Shown here one piece after another: positions 18,648 through 26,857 of a stretch of DNA of 46,825 nt. The position numbers and the translations under genes were made by a program. Each line of letters opens with the position of its first letter. Positions within the stretch are counted from its first letter, which is position 1. The notes below the pieces were generated by a model that was not told the origin of the DNA, did not search any database, and saw only the letters and a list, made by a program, of their open reading frames with translations. This stretch comes from a bacterium (lineage in GTDB: Bacteria; Patescibacteriota; Minisyncoccia; Phycocordibacterales; UBA2100): contig JAUSHX010000030.1 in NCBI GenBank assembly GCA_030648265.1, positions 1 to 46,825 on the forward strand. Reading direction: 5' to 3'.

Positions 18648-19664
18648 ATGGCATTTTCATTCTCACCAAAGCTCGGCATTGACCTCGGGACGACGACCGT
18701 TCTGGTTTTCGTTCCGGGAAAGGGAATCGTCTTAAACGAGCCGTCGGTTGTGGCTGTCTCTGTCGCAGATAATAAGATCCTCGCGGTGGGGAACGAAGCA
18801 AAAGAAATGATTGGCAGAACTCCCGGCGACATTATTGCTTACCGCCCGATGAAAGACGGCGTCATCGCCGATTATCGCGTGACGGAGGCGATGTTGCGCT
18901 ACTACATAAAGAAATCTCTCGGCAAATGGAATATCTTCCGGCCGGAAGTGATGATAAGCGTTCCGGCGGGTGTAACCTCAACCGAGCGGCGCGCCGTGGT
19001 GGAAGCGGCGACGAAAGCCGGCGCGCGCGAGGCATACGTCGTCAAGGAGCCGATTCTTGCGGCTATTGGCGCGGGGATTCCGATTCACGAAGCGCGCGGA
19101 CACATGGTTGTGGACATCGGCGGCGGTACGACCGACATTGCGGTTATCGCTCTTGGCGGCATTGTCGCCTCAACGTCCGTAAAATGTGCCGGAAACGCGA
19201 TAGACCAGGCAATTGCCGATTACATAAAAAAGACCGCGAATCTCGGCATTGGAGACACGATGGCAGAGGAAATAAAAATCCAAATCGGTTCGGCAGTTCC
19301 GATTGATGCCGAGCTTTCCATGCAGGTGAAGGGGCGCGACCACCTGACGGGGCTTCCGCGCTCGCTGGAAATAAGTACGAATGAAATTGTGCGCGCCATC
19401 GGCAAAGAACTTCGCACCATGGTCGCTTCAATTAAAGACGTTTTGCAGGAAACTCCGCCCGAACTTGCGGCAGACATAATAGACAACGGAATAATCATGA
19501 CTGGCGGTTCATCTCTCATGCGGAATTTCCCCGAACTCGTTTTCCGTCGCACGGGAGTCCGCGCGCGGCTCGCGAAGGATGCTCCGTACTGCGTGGCTAA
19601 GGGAACGGGCGAAGCGCTCAAGCATTTAGAAACGTACAAGAAGGCTATAATCGCCAAACGATAA
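18648..19664 (+). CDS. mreB: Rod shape-determining protein MreB (paralog 1)
   Basis: LGIDLGTTTVLVFV, MVVDIGGGTTDIAVIALGG, IIMTGGSSLMR. Confidence 0.9.
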   Translation: MAFSFSPKLGIDLGTTTVLVFVPGKGIVLNEPSVVAVSVADNKILAVGNEAKEMIGRTPGDIIAYRPMKDGVIADYRVTEAMLRYYIKKSLGKWNIFRPEVMISVPAGVTSTERRAVVEAATKAGAREAYVVKEPILAAIGAGIPIHEARGHMVVDIGGGTTDIAVIALGGIVASTSVKCAGNAIDQAIADYIKKTANLGIGDTMAEEIKIQIGSAVPIDAELSMQVKGRDHLTGLPRSLEISTNEIVRAIGKELRTMVASIKDVLQETPPELAADIIDNGIIMTGGSSLMRNFPELVFRRTGVRARLAKDAPYCVAKGTGEALKHLETYKKAIIAKR

Positions 19665-19686
19665 AGCACCGCTCGGCCGCGGTTCA

Positions 19687-19726
19687 TACCGAGGACGGTC
19701 CTCGGTATCGGAGGACGGTCCTTGGT
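19687..19726. repeat. REP doublet related to the RAYT-associated REPs
   Basis: TACCGAGGACGGTCCTCGGTAtcGGAGGACGGTCCTTGGTG; same order and spacing as 46149-46191. Confidence 0.8.
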
Positions 19727-19732
19727 GCTGGA

Positions 19733-20197
19733 CTATTGCCTGTTAGTTTCGGCGTGCCCGTTCTTCAACCGTTCCACATCCGCCAATAGTTTTCGCAAAT
19801 CTGTCTGAATTTCATCCAAAGTCGCCTTTTCATGCGACTCTTCGCGCTTATCTGTCGCATCGTCTTCAACAATGTCTTCAACGTCTTCCTGCAGTTCATC
19901 AACATCTTCCTGAATCTCGCCGATGTCCTCCTGGATTTCTTCAATGTCTTGCCCCACCTCTTCAATGCTTTCTGTAGTGTAGTTAATGGTCATCTGGATA
20001 AATATGGAAAGATATATTGCCTCCAATGATACGACGGTCGTTAGGAAAAGTAATACCCGGTCAAACGAGACGATTTCCTCAATGGCCACGAGAAAAGCTC
20101 CTATAAAGAGAATGGTGTGAATCAGGATTGAAGTGGGAGAGCCGACCCATCGCGTGGCGGCTAGGGCTGTTTTTTGGATGCGTTGCTTCATAGGCAA
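19733..20197 (-). CDS. Two-TM membrane protein with acidic coiled coil (DUF1003/low-affinity iron permease-like)
   Basis: Two TM segments then EEVGQDIEEIQEDIGEIQEDVDELQEDVEDIVEDD. Confidence 0.6.
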   Translation of the reverse strand: MPMKQRIQKTALAATRWVGSPTSILIHTILFIGAFLVAIEEIVSFDRVLLFLTTVVSLEAIYLSIFIQMTINYTTESIEEVGQDIEEIQEDIGEIQEDVDELQEDVEDIVEDDATDKREESHEKATLDEIQTDLRKLLADVERLKNGHAETNRQ

Positions 20198-20330
20198 GAT
20201 TATATACCCCGCAGTACACCTCTCACAATCGTCATTTCTTGATAACTCTCTTGCCTCAAAACAAAGTGGAATATCCAGCTGATTCTTGAGTTGACATACG
20301 TGACAGGCCAGCGATTGCTATAATGACAAA

Positions 20331-20981
20331 ATGGATTTAGATACCGGTGCATATCTCATCTCCGGAGGCTCGGAGACCGTTCCGCATCTGCTCGCGCTTC
20401 TTGAGGGAGAGGGAATACGGACCATCGCGAATCCGGACATGTACATACGGGAATATCTGCATTTTGGAATAGAAGATGCGCGCGAATTGCGCCGGCGCGC
20501 AAGTTCGCGCGCGGTAAGAGAAAAACACCGTGTTTTTATAATTGTCACTTCCGGCATGACAGTTGAAGCGCAAAATGCGCTTCTAAAAACGCTTGAAGAA
20601 CCATCGGCCGATGCGCGATTTTTCATAATTGTGCCGTCGCCGGAGACATTGCTTCCGACGCTCCGTTCACGGGCGCAGATAGTGCTTTTATCCGATTCCG
20701 TTGAGAAGGGAGCGGTGGATGCGGGCGGCTTTTTAGCCGCCACACCGAGAGTACGCATAGAGATGTTGAAATCTCTTCTGCCGAAAGAAAAGGAGGAACG
20801 AGACGTTGGAGCGATTATTGTTTTTTTGTCGTCGTTGGAAAAAGAATTGGGGAAGGCAGGCGCGGAAAAGGCCAAAGCTGGTCTTGAGGCAATTTACCGG
20901 GCGCGCAAATATATAGCCGACGATGGGTCATTGCTGAAACCTCTTTTGGAACAGGTCGCTCTTCTCGTTCCCCGACAGTAA
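20331..20981 (+). CDS. DNA polymerase III delta'-like subunit
   Basis: VTSGMTVEAQNALLKTLEEPSADARFFIIVPSPETLLPTLRSRAQ. Confidence 0.85.
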   Translation: MDLDTGAYLISGGSETVPHLLALLEGEGIRTIANPDMYIREYLHFGIEDARELRRRASSRAVREKHRVFIIVTSGMTVEAQNALLKTLEEPSADARFFIIVPSPETLLPTLRSRAQIVLLSDSVEKGAVDAGGFLAATPRVRIEMLKSLLPKEKEERDVGAIIVFLSSLEKELGKAGAEKAKAGLEAIYRARKYIADDGSLLKPLLEQVALLVPRQ

Positions 20982-21056
20982 TGAGAAGTCCGTTTTGGGG
21001 TGATATAATGGTGCGCGCACTAAATTGTGATTAAAGATGAAATAAACAATAAAGGT

Positions 21057-21608
21057 ATGCCATACAATCTGAAAGTGGTTGAAGGTAAATTTTCCGAAGC
21101 GCGTGAGTGGCTTCGTCGGGAGTACGGAGGGCTTCGCACGGGACGTGCAACGCCGGCAATCCTTGACGGTATTATGGTTTCTGCTTACGGCTCAATGACA
21201 CCGCTTAAGCAGGTGGCAAATATCGGCATTGAAGATGCGCGGACATTGCGGGTCTCGGCGTGGGACGCATCTATTGTGAAAGACATTGAGCGGGCTATTA
21301 CGGCCGCGAATCTGGGGCTTGGCACGACGGCGGATTCTTCCGGACTTCGCGTAACATTTCCCGAACTTACAGCCGAACGCCGCGAACAGCTTGTGAAAAT
21401 TGCAAAGCATAAATTAGAAGAGGCGCGCACAGCAGTACGCATTGCGCGCGACGAGGCGTGGAAGGAAATTCAGGCGAAGGAGCGCGAAGGAGGGCTTACG
21501 GAAGACGACAAATTCAGCCTCAAGGAAGAACTTCAGAAAAAAGTGGATACTGCGAACGGGGAACTGGAAAAGGCATTTGGTAAAAAGGAGGCGGAGATGC
21601 AAAACTAG
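21057..21608 (+). CDS. frr: Ribosome recycling factor
   Basis: LRTGRATPAILDGIMV, PLKQVANI, FPELTAERREQLVKIAK. Confidence 0.95.
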   Translation: MPYNLKVVEGKFSEAREWLRREYGGLRTGRATPAILDGIMVSAYGSMTPLKQVANIGIEDARTLRVSAWDASIVKDIERAITAANLGLGTTADSSGLRVTFPELTAERREQLVKIAKHKLEEARTAVRIARDEAWKEIQAKEREGGLTEDDKFSLKEELQKKVDTANGELEKAFGKKEAEMQN

Positions 21609-21610
21609 TC

Positions 21611-22065
21611 CCAATCAACGAATCATCCAAATACTACGAATGGCTACAAATGGTAACAATACCGATAAAGTGCTCTACCCCGACCTTTCGTACAAAATCG
21701 TGGGGCTTTGCTTTGAGGTACATAATGAACTTGGCCAATATGCGAGAGAAAAACAATACGCCGATCTTCTCGAAAAGAAATTAAAGGATCAGAATTTGAA
21801 ATATAACCGGGAGTTGGTCATCGGTGGCTCTGGAAGTATCGCCGATTTTCTTGTGGAGAATAAAGTAGTGCTTGAATTAAAAACGAAACGGTTGATAGGA
21901 AGGCCAGAGTATCGACAAATACAGAATTATTTGCAACAATCAAAACTCGATCTGGGGCTTCTAATAGATTTCAGTGATAAGTTTCTACGACCTAAGCGGA
22001 TTTTACGCACGACCGCTCGTAACTATTCGTAGTTATTTGTAGATTGGAATACATTTGCAGATTGG
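21611..22065 (+). mobile_element. Full-length (455 bp) 41-bp-ended palindromic element carrying a GxxExxY gene
   Basis: Ends 21611-21651 and 22025-22065 recur, without cargo, at 6674-6768 and 26484-26579. Confidence 0.85.
21640..22032 (+). CDS. GxxExxY family (PDDEXK_3-like) protein
   Basis: YKIVGLCFEVHNELGQYAREKQYADLLEKKL...IADFLVENKVVLELKT; start codon in left end, stop in right end of the element. Confidence 0.88.
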   Translation: MATNGNNTDKVLYPDLSYKIVGLCFEVHNELGQYAREKQYADLLEKKLKDQNLKYNRELVIGGSGSIADFLVENKVVLELKTKRLIGRPEYRQIQNYLQQSKLDLGLLIDFSDKFLRPKRILRTTARNYS

Positions 22066-22072
22066 CATTTAT

Positions 22073-23164
22073 ATGATTACCGCCATGCTCGTTATCGCGA
22101 TTCTCGTGGTGCTCATCGTTGTGCACGAGCTCGGGCACTTTATTGCCGCGAAGATTTTTAAAGTCCGTGTGGAAGAATTCGGCGTGGGATATCCTCCTCG
22201 CGCATTTCTTTTCGGAAAAATCGGCGAGACCGAATACACATTTAATTGGTTGCCGTTCGGAGGATTTGTCCGGCTTTTCGGCGACGAGGGAGAAACAGAA
22301 CACGGCAAGGGCAGTTTCGTTGATGCACCGAGGCACGTGCAGGCAGTCATTCTCGTTGCGGGAGTCGTTGCGAATGCCGTTCTTGCGTGGGGATTGTTTG
22401 CGGGAGCGCTAACACTTGGAATCCCGCGCGTGGTGGATGTGCCCCGTCCAAACGAAACGGTACACCTTGTTGTGGCGGATGTTGTTGCGGGGTCTCCCGC
22501 AGAGGCGTCTGGAATTACATCGGGCGATGAAATTGTCGGTATGAGGGACGACAAGGGAATTGAGCTTGCGCAGCTTACTCCAGACACAGTCATGGATTTT
22601 GTCAGAGCACGCGGCGGCAAGCAGATTTTTATTTCTTACGAACGGGCCGGCACAACCACAGTCGTTGAACTTCGCCCCGCACATGCGGTGATAGAGGATA
22701 ATGCGGGGCGCCCCGCAGTCGGTGTCGCGCTCGTCTTGGCAGGGAACGACGCCCTTCCCTTTGGCGAAGCGCTTAAGGAATCCCTCTACAGAACGGGGAG
22801 CGCGTTCAAACAGGTAGGCGCGGGCCTCTGGAGTATTGTGCGCGGAGTAGTGTCGGGGAAGCCAAATCTCTCTGAAGTTATCGGGCCTGTCGGGCTTGTC
22901 GGTGTCGTTTCCGATGCCGCAACTCACGGCTTTGCAAACGTGTTGGCCCTCGCCGGTTTTATCTCCGTCAATCTCGCGATAATAAATCTCATTCCCATTC
23001 CGGCATTGGACGGCGGGCGGCTTCTGCTTCTTGCGATTGAGGCGGTGTGGCGGCGCAGTGCTCCGCGGATACTCGTACAGATGCTGAATCTGCTCGGCGT
23101 TGTGCTGATTGCGCTCCTCATGATCACGGTCACCTATAACGACATCGCCCGTTTGTTTTCATAG
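22073..23164 (+). CDS. rseP: Site-2 (RseP-like) zinc metalloprotease
   Basis: VVHELGHFIAAK (HExxH), PDZ-like region, NLIPIPALDGGRLL. Confidence 0.92.
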   Translation: MITAMLVIAILVVLIVVHELGHFIAAKIFKVRVEEFGVGYPPRAFLFGKIGETEYTFNWLPFGGFVRLFGDEGETEHGKGSFVDAPRHVQAVILVAGVVANAVLAWGLFAGALTLGIPRVVDVPRPNETVHLVVADVVAGSPAEASGITSGDEIVGMRDDKGIELAQLTPDTVMDFVRARGGKQIFISYERAGTTTVVELRPAHAVIEDNAGRPAVGVALVLAGNDALPFGEALKESLYRTGSAFKQVGAGLWSIVRGVVSGKPNLSEVIGPVGLVGVVSDAATHGFANVLALAGFISVNLAIINLIPIPALDGGRLLLLAIEAVWRRSAPRILVQMLNLLGVVLIALLMITVTYNDIARLFS

Positions 23165-23177
23165 CCGATTAGCGCTT

Positions 23178-23206
23178 TTGACCCAAGTGCTCATTTCGGA
23201 TACTAT
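23178..23206 (+). promoter_or_regulatory. Sigma70-type promoter TTGACC-N17-TACTAT ahead of proS leader
   Basis: Direct read; 17-nt spacing. Confidence 0.7.
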
Positions 23207-23212
23207 CTAGAA

Positions 23213-23319
23213 GATGTTATGAGCAAAGCGAATTACATATTCTTGACCCAGCACCTTTCGCGAAAGGTGCTGGGTGTAAGAGCTTCTAAATTCGTTATCA
23301 CTCATTAAGAATCTCTAAC
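23213..23319 (+). ncRNA. Candidate structured leader upstream of proS, related to the hpf leader
   Basis: Hairpin ACCCAGCACCTTTCG|CGAAAGGTGCTGGGT and conserved 3' segment shared with 15397-15506. Confidence 0.65.
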
Positions 23320-24576
23320 ATGCGCCAATCTCAACTTTTCACCAAAACACGGAAATCCGCGCCGAAGGACGAAATTGCGAAAAATGCGCAGCTTCTTATT
23401 CGCGCCGGATACATTCACAAAGAAATGGCGGGTGTTTATTCATATCTTCCTCTCGGGCTTCGCGTGATAAACAACATCATGAGCGTCATCAGAGAAGAGA
23501 TGAATGCGATAGGCGGACAGGAGATTACTTTGACTGCACTCCAAAATCCGGCACCGTGGAAAAAAACAGACAGGTGGCGCGATGATGCAATTGATGTGTG
23601 GTTTAAGACCGCGCTCAAAGGCGGGGGCGAGCTTGGGCTTGCGACGACTCACGAAGAGCCGCTCTCGGCTCTCATGACGGAGTACATTCATTCGTACAAA
23701 GACCTTCCGCGCTACGTGTATCAGTTCCAAACAAAGTTCAGGAACGAACTGCGGGCCAAAAGCGGAATCTTGCGTAGCAGGGAATTTATAATGAAAGACC
23801 TCTATTCATTCAGCAGGAATGAAGCAGAGTTCAAAGAGTTCTATGAGAAATGCGCGGGCGCATATAAGAAAATATTTGACAGGGTGGGAATAGGCGAGAG
23901 CACGTTCCGCACCTTTTCTTCCGGCGGTACGTTCTCGCGGTTTAGCGACGAATTCCAGACCATATGCGATGCGGGCGAAGACACTATTTATGTGAACCAT
24001 GAAAAAGGGATTGCCGTAAACAAAGAGGTATATTCCGATGAGGTGCTTGCCGAATTGGGCATGAAAAAAGAAGAGTTGACGGAAGCGAAAGCGATTGAGG
24101 TCGGCAACATCTTTCCGCTCGGCACGCGTTTTTCGGATGCGCTCGGTCTTACGTACAAAGACGATAAAGGAGTTGCAACGCCGGTCGTTATGGGCTCATA
24201 CGGCATCGGCCCCGGCCGCGTCATGGGAACGATAGTGGAAGTTCTTTCGGACGAGAAGGGGATTGTGTGGCCGAAAGAGATAGCGCCGTTTCAAGCTCAC
24301 ATAATCAGCATTTCAGGAGGAAATAAAGACGTCATCGCAGAGGCCGACAATTTATACAATTTACTTAGGGATCACGGTATTGAGACTTTGTATGACGACC
24401 GCGACGTACGCGCCGGAGAGAAGTTTGCCGACTCCGACCTCATTGGTATTCCGACGCGTCTTGTGGTTTCAGAAAAGACGCTTGCCGAGGGTGGCGTAGA
24501 GGTTATCTCGCGGAAGACGGGAGGAACGACACTGGTTTCGGAAAGCGCTATAATCGAAACCCTAATAGAAAAGTAG
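23320..24576 (+). CDS. proS: Prolyl-tRNA synthetase
   Basis: MRQSQLFTKTRKSAPKDEIAKNAQLLIRAGYI, FRNELRAKSGILRSREFIMKDLYSF. Confidence 0.95.
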   Translation: MRQSQLFTKTRKSAPKDEIAKNAQLLIRAGYIHKEMAGVYSYLPLGLRVINNIMSVIREEMNAIGGQEITLTALQNPAPWKKTDRWRDDAIDVWFKTALKGGGELGLATTHEEPLSALMTEYIHSYKDLPRYVYQFQTKFRNELRAKSGILRSREFIMKDLYSFSRNEAEFKEFYEKCAGAYKKIFDRVGIGESTFRTFSSGGTFSRFSDEFQTICDAGEDTIYVNHEKGIAVNKEVYSDEVLAELGMKKEELTEAKAIEVGNIFPLGTRFSDALGLTYKDDKGVATPVVMGSYGIGPGRVMGTIVEVLSDEKGIVWPKEIAPFQAHIISISGGNKDVIAEADNLYNLLRDHGIETLYDDRDVRAGEKFADSDLIGIPTRLVVSEKTLAEGGVEVISRKTGGTTLVSESAIIETLIEK

Positions 24577-24597
24577 GAGAATAAAGAATATTGAATC

Positions 24598-25683
24598 ATG
24601 AAGCCTGGATTATTTGAAACGTTGCGCAACTACAAGGAGCGAATTCTCCAGTATTTTTCCAATGACATCGGGATTGATTTAGGAACCTCAAATACGCTTG
24701 TCTATGTGAAGGGGCGCGGCATCGTCATTAACGAACCGTCCATTGTCGCAGTAAATCAAAAGACGGGAAAGGTTGTCGCCGTCGGAGCGCAGGCAAAAGA
24801 AATGCTTGGCCGAACTCCCGCGCACATCACTGCCGTACAACCCGTCGTGGACGGAGTCATATCCGACTTTGAAGTTACGTCCGAAATGCTCGCATACCTC
24901 ATCGGGAAGGCGCAGGCGGGACATATGAAATTCTTAGGCCCGCGAGTGGTCGTCGGCGTTCCCTCCGGCATCACTTCAGTAGAGGTGCGCGCCGTGCGAG
25001 ATGCCGCACGCGATGCGGGAGCGCGGGAAGTGCACATCATAGAAGAACCGATGGCTGCGGCAATCGGTATAGAGTTGCCTGTGCATGAACCGACAGGGAG
25101 CATGGTCATAGACATCGGCGGGGGTACGACCGACATCGGCATCATCGCGCTCGGCGGGCTCGTGAACGCAAAAAATGTCCGCATCGCCGGAGACAAATTT
25201 AATACCGACATCGTGGGGCACGCGCGCAACGAATTTAAAATCCTTATCGGCATAAAAAGCGCGGAAGAAATTAAGATCGCGGTTGCGTCCGTATCTCCGG
25301 GGCGGGAACGACTTGAAGTAATCGCGCGCGGGCGGGATTTGGTAACGGGGCTTCCAAGAGAGATGGTTGTTACCGACGAGGACGTGCGCAACGCAATCGG
25401 GCATTCCATTGAGGAGTTGGTGGAGAAGATAAAAGAAGTCTTGGAAACAACACAGCCGGAAATAATTGCAGATGTGATGCAGAGGGGCATTTATCTCGCA
25501 GGCGGCGGGGCCTTGATACGAGGGCTTCCGCAGTTCCTCGCCGCAACGCTCGGCGTGCCCGTGGTGGTTGCCGTTGACCCATTGACGGCAGTTGTCCGCG
25601 GGACAAGCATAGTACTTGATGACTTAGAATTATATCGCGAGGCACTCTTGCGAAGCGACGATGAACTTGTTCCGACGGAATGA
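24598..25683 (+). CDS. mreB: Rod shape-determining protein MreB (paralog 2)
   Basis: IGIDLGTSNTLVYVKGRGIV, MVIDIGGGTTDIGIIALGG, IYLAGGGALIRG. Confidence 0.95.
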   Translation: MKPGLFETLRNYKERILQYFSNDIGIDLGTSNTLVYVKGRGIVINEPSIVAVNQKTGKVVAVGAQAKEMLGRTPAHITAVQPVVDGVISDFEVTSEMLAYLIGKAQAGHMKFLGPRVVVGVPSGITSVEVRAVRDAARDAGAREVHIIEEPMAAAIGIELPVHEPTGSMVIDIGGGTTDIGIIALGGLVNAKNVRIAGDKFNTDIVGHARNEFKILIGIKSAEEIKIAVASVSPGRERLEVIARGRDLVTGLPREMVVTDEDVRNAIGHSIEELVEKIKEVLETTQPEIIADVMQRGIYLAGGGALIRGLPQFLAATLGVPVVVAVDPLTAVVRGTSIVLDDLELYREALLRSDDELVPTE

Positions 25684-26479
25684 CGGCCATCATGGCAGTT
25701 GGGCGCCCCGTCCGGGGCGGCATCGCATTATTTTAGCGACAGTTATAGTGTGTGCGCTCGTACTCGTTGATTCGCTATCGGGAGGCGGTATTCGCTCAAT
25801 TGCCAGGGCTGGCGGCTCGCTCGTATGGAGATGGGGAATCTCAATTGAAGGCGCGATATACGGAAGCGGATTTTTCAGAACGCGCCGCGCGCTTCTCGCT
25901 GAAAATTCCGCGCTCACGGAGCAGGTCGCGCAATTCCAGGAGCGCGCCGCCGCATACAGAGTCCTCCAGGATGAGAACGCCGCACTTCGGGAGATTCTCC
26001 GTGTTTCAGAAATCTCGCGCGGCAAAGGCAAAGATTCCGGCATCACCGCGCCGATAATATCGTCATTTCGCGCCTCTCCCTACGGGACTTTCCAGATCGG
26101 CGCAGGCACCTCCGATTCTGTTTCACCGGGGAATCTGGTATTGAGCGCGGAGGATTTTGTCATCGGACGCATAGAAGTTGTGGACGCTCACGCCTCGCTC
26201 GTGAAAGAAATATTCGCGCCAAACACTTTGACCGACGCAGTGCTTCACGGTGTTGGTGTCGCGGTTCTGGGGCAGGGGGGCGGCAACGCGAGAGCGGATG
26301 TTCCACGGCAGGCGGATGTTGCGGTTGGGGACCCTGTTATATCTGCCACTCTCGGCTCGCGGGCAATCGGAATTGTCGGCAATGTGTCGGAAGATTCGGG
26401 TAATGCATACAGGCGCGTGCAGATATATCTTCCGGTGAATCTTTCGGTGCTGAAATTCGTTTATATAGTAAAACAATGA
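25661..26479 (+). CDS. mreC: Rod shape-determining protein MreC
   Basis: Position after mreB; N-terminal TM, coiled coil, VISATLGSRAIGIVGNV. Confidence 0.85.
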   Translation: MNLFRRNDGHHGSWAPRPGRHRIILATVIVCALVLVDSLSGGGIRSIARAGGSLVWRWGISIEGAIYGSGFFRTRRALLAENSALTEQVAQFQERAAAYRVLQDENAALREILRVSEISRGKGKDSGITAPIISSFRASPYGTFQIGAGTSDSVSPGNLVLSAEDFVIGRIEVVDAHASLVKEIFAPNTLTDAVLHGVGVAVLGQGGGNARADVPRQADVAVGDPVISATLGSRAIGIVGNVSEDSGNAYRRVQIYLPVNLSVLKFVYIVKQ

Positions 26480-26483
26480 AGTA

Positions 26484-26579
26484 CCAATTTACAAATGATA
26501 CGAATACTACAAATGGCTACAAATATTCAACACTGCGCATTCGTAGTTATTTGTAGATTGGAATAAATTTGTAGATTGG
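26484..26579 (+). mobile_element. Empty copy (96 bp) of the 41-bp-ended palindromic element between mreC and mreD
   Basis: Ends 26484-26524 and 26539-26579 align with 21611-21651 and 22025-22065. Confidence 0.85.
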
Positions 26580-26587
26580 AACATTAT

Positions 26588-26842
26588 ATGTCTCGCATAT
26601 TTCGTCCAACACTGGTCATCGTCGGGAGCTTTGCGGCGATTTTCGCACCGCCGTGGGTAACTATTATTTGCATGGGTCTTTTAGCGTTCCGGTATCCCGC
26701 ATGGGAAGTTCTCTTCATCGGGCTTCTGATGGATTTTCTCTGGATGTCGGAACTTTTTTCTCCGATGCCGATTTTCACTATTACGGCTGTTATTCTCGTG
26801 TGGGGGCTTGAACCGCTGCGCAAGGAGTTTCTTTTCTCATGA
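26588..26842 (+). CDS. MreD-like small membrane protein
   Basis: Position between mreC and PBP2 gene; about three TM segments. Confidence 0.6.
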   Translation: MSRIFRPTLVIVGSFAAIFAPPWVTIICMGLLAFRYPAWEVLFIGLLMDFLWMSELFSPMPIFTITAVILVWGLEPLRKEFLFS

Positions 26843-26857
26843 TGATATAGTAGCAAA

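Noticed and set aside
18648-25683. Two mreB genes as an anomaly
   Set aside because: Multiple MreB paralogs are common in bacteria; both copies look intact and only the second sits in the mreBCD-mrdA context.
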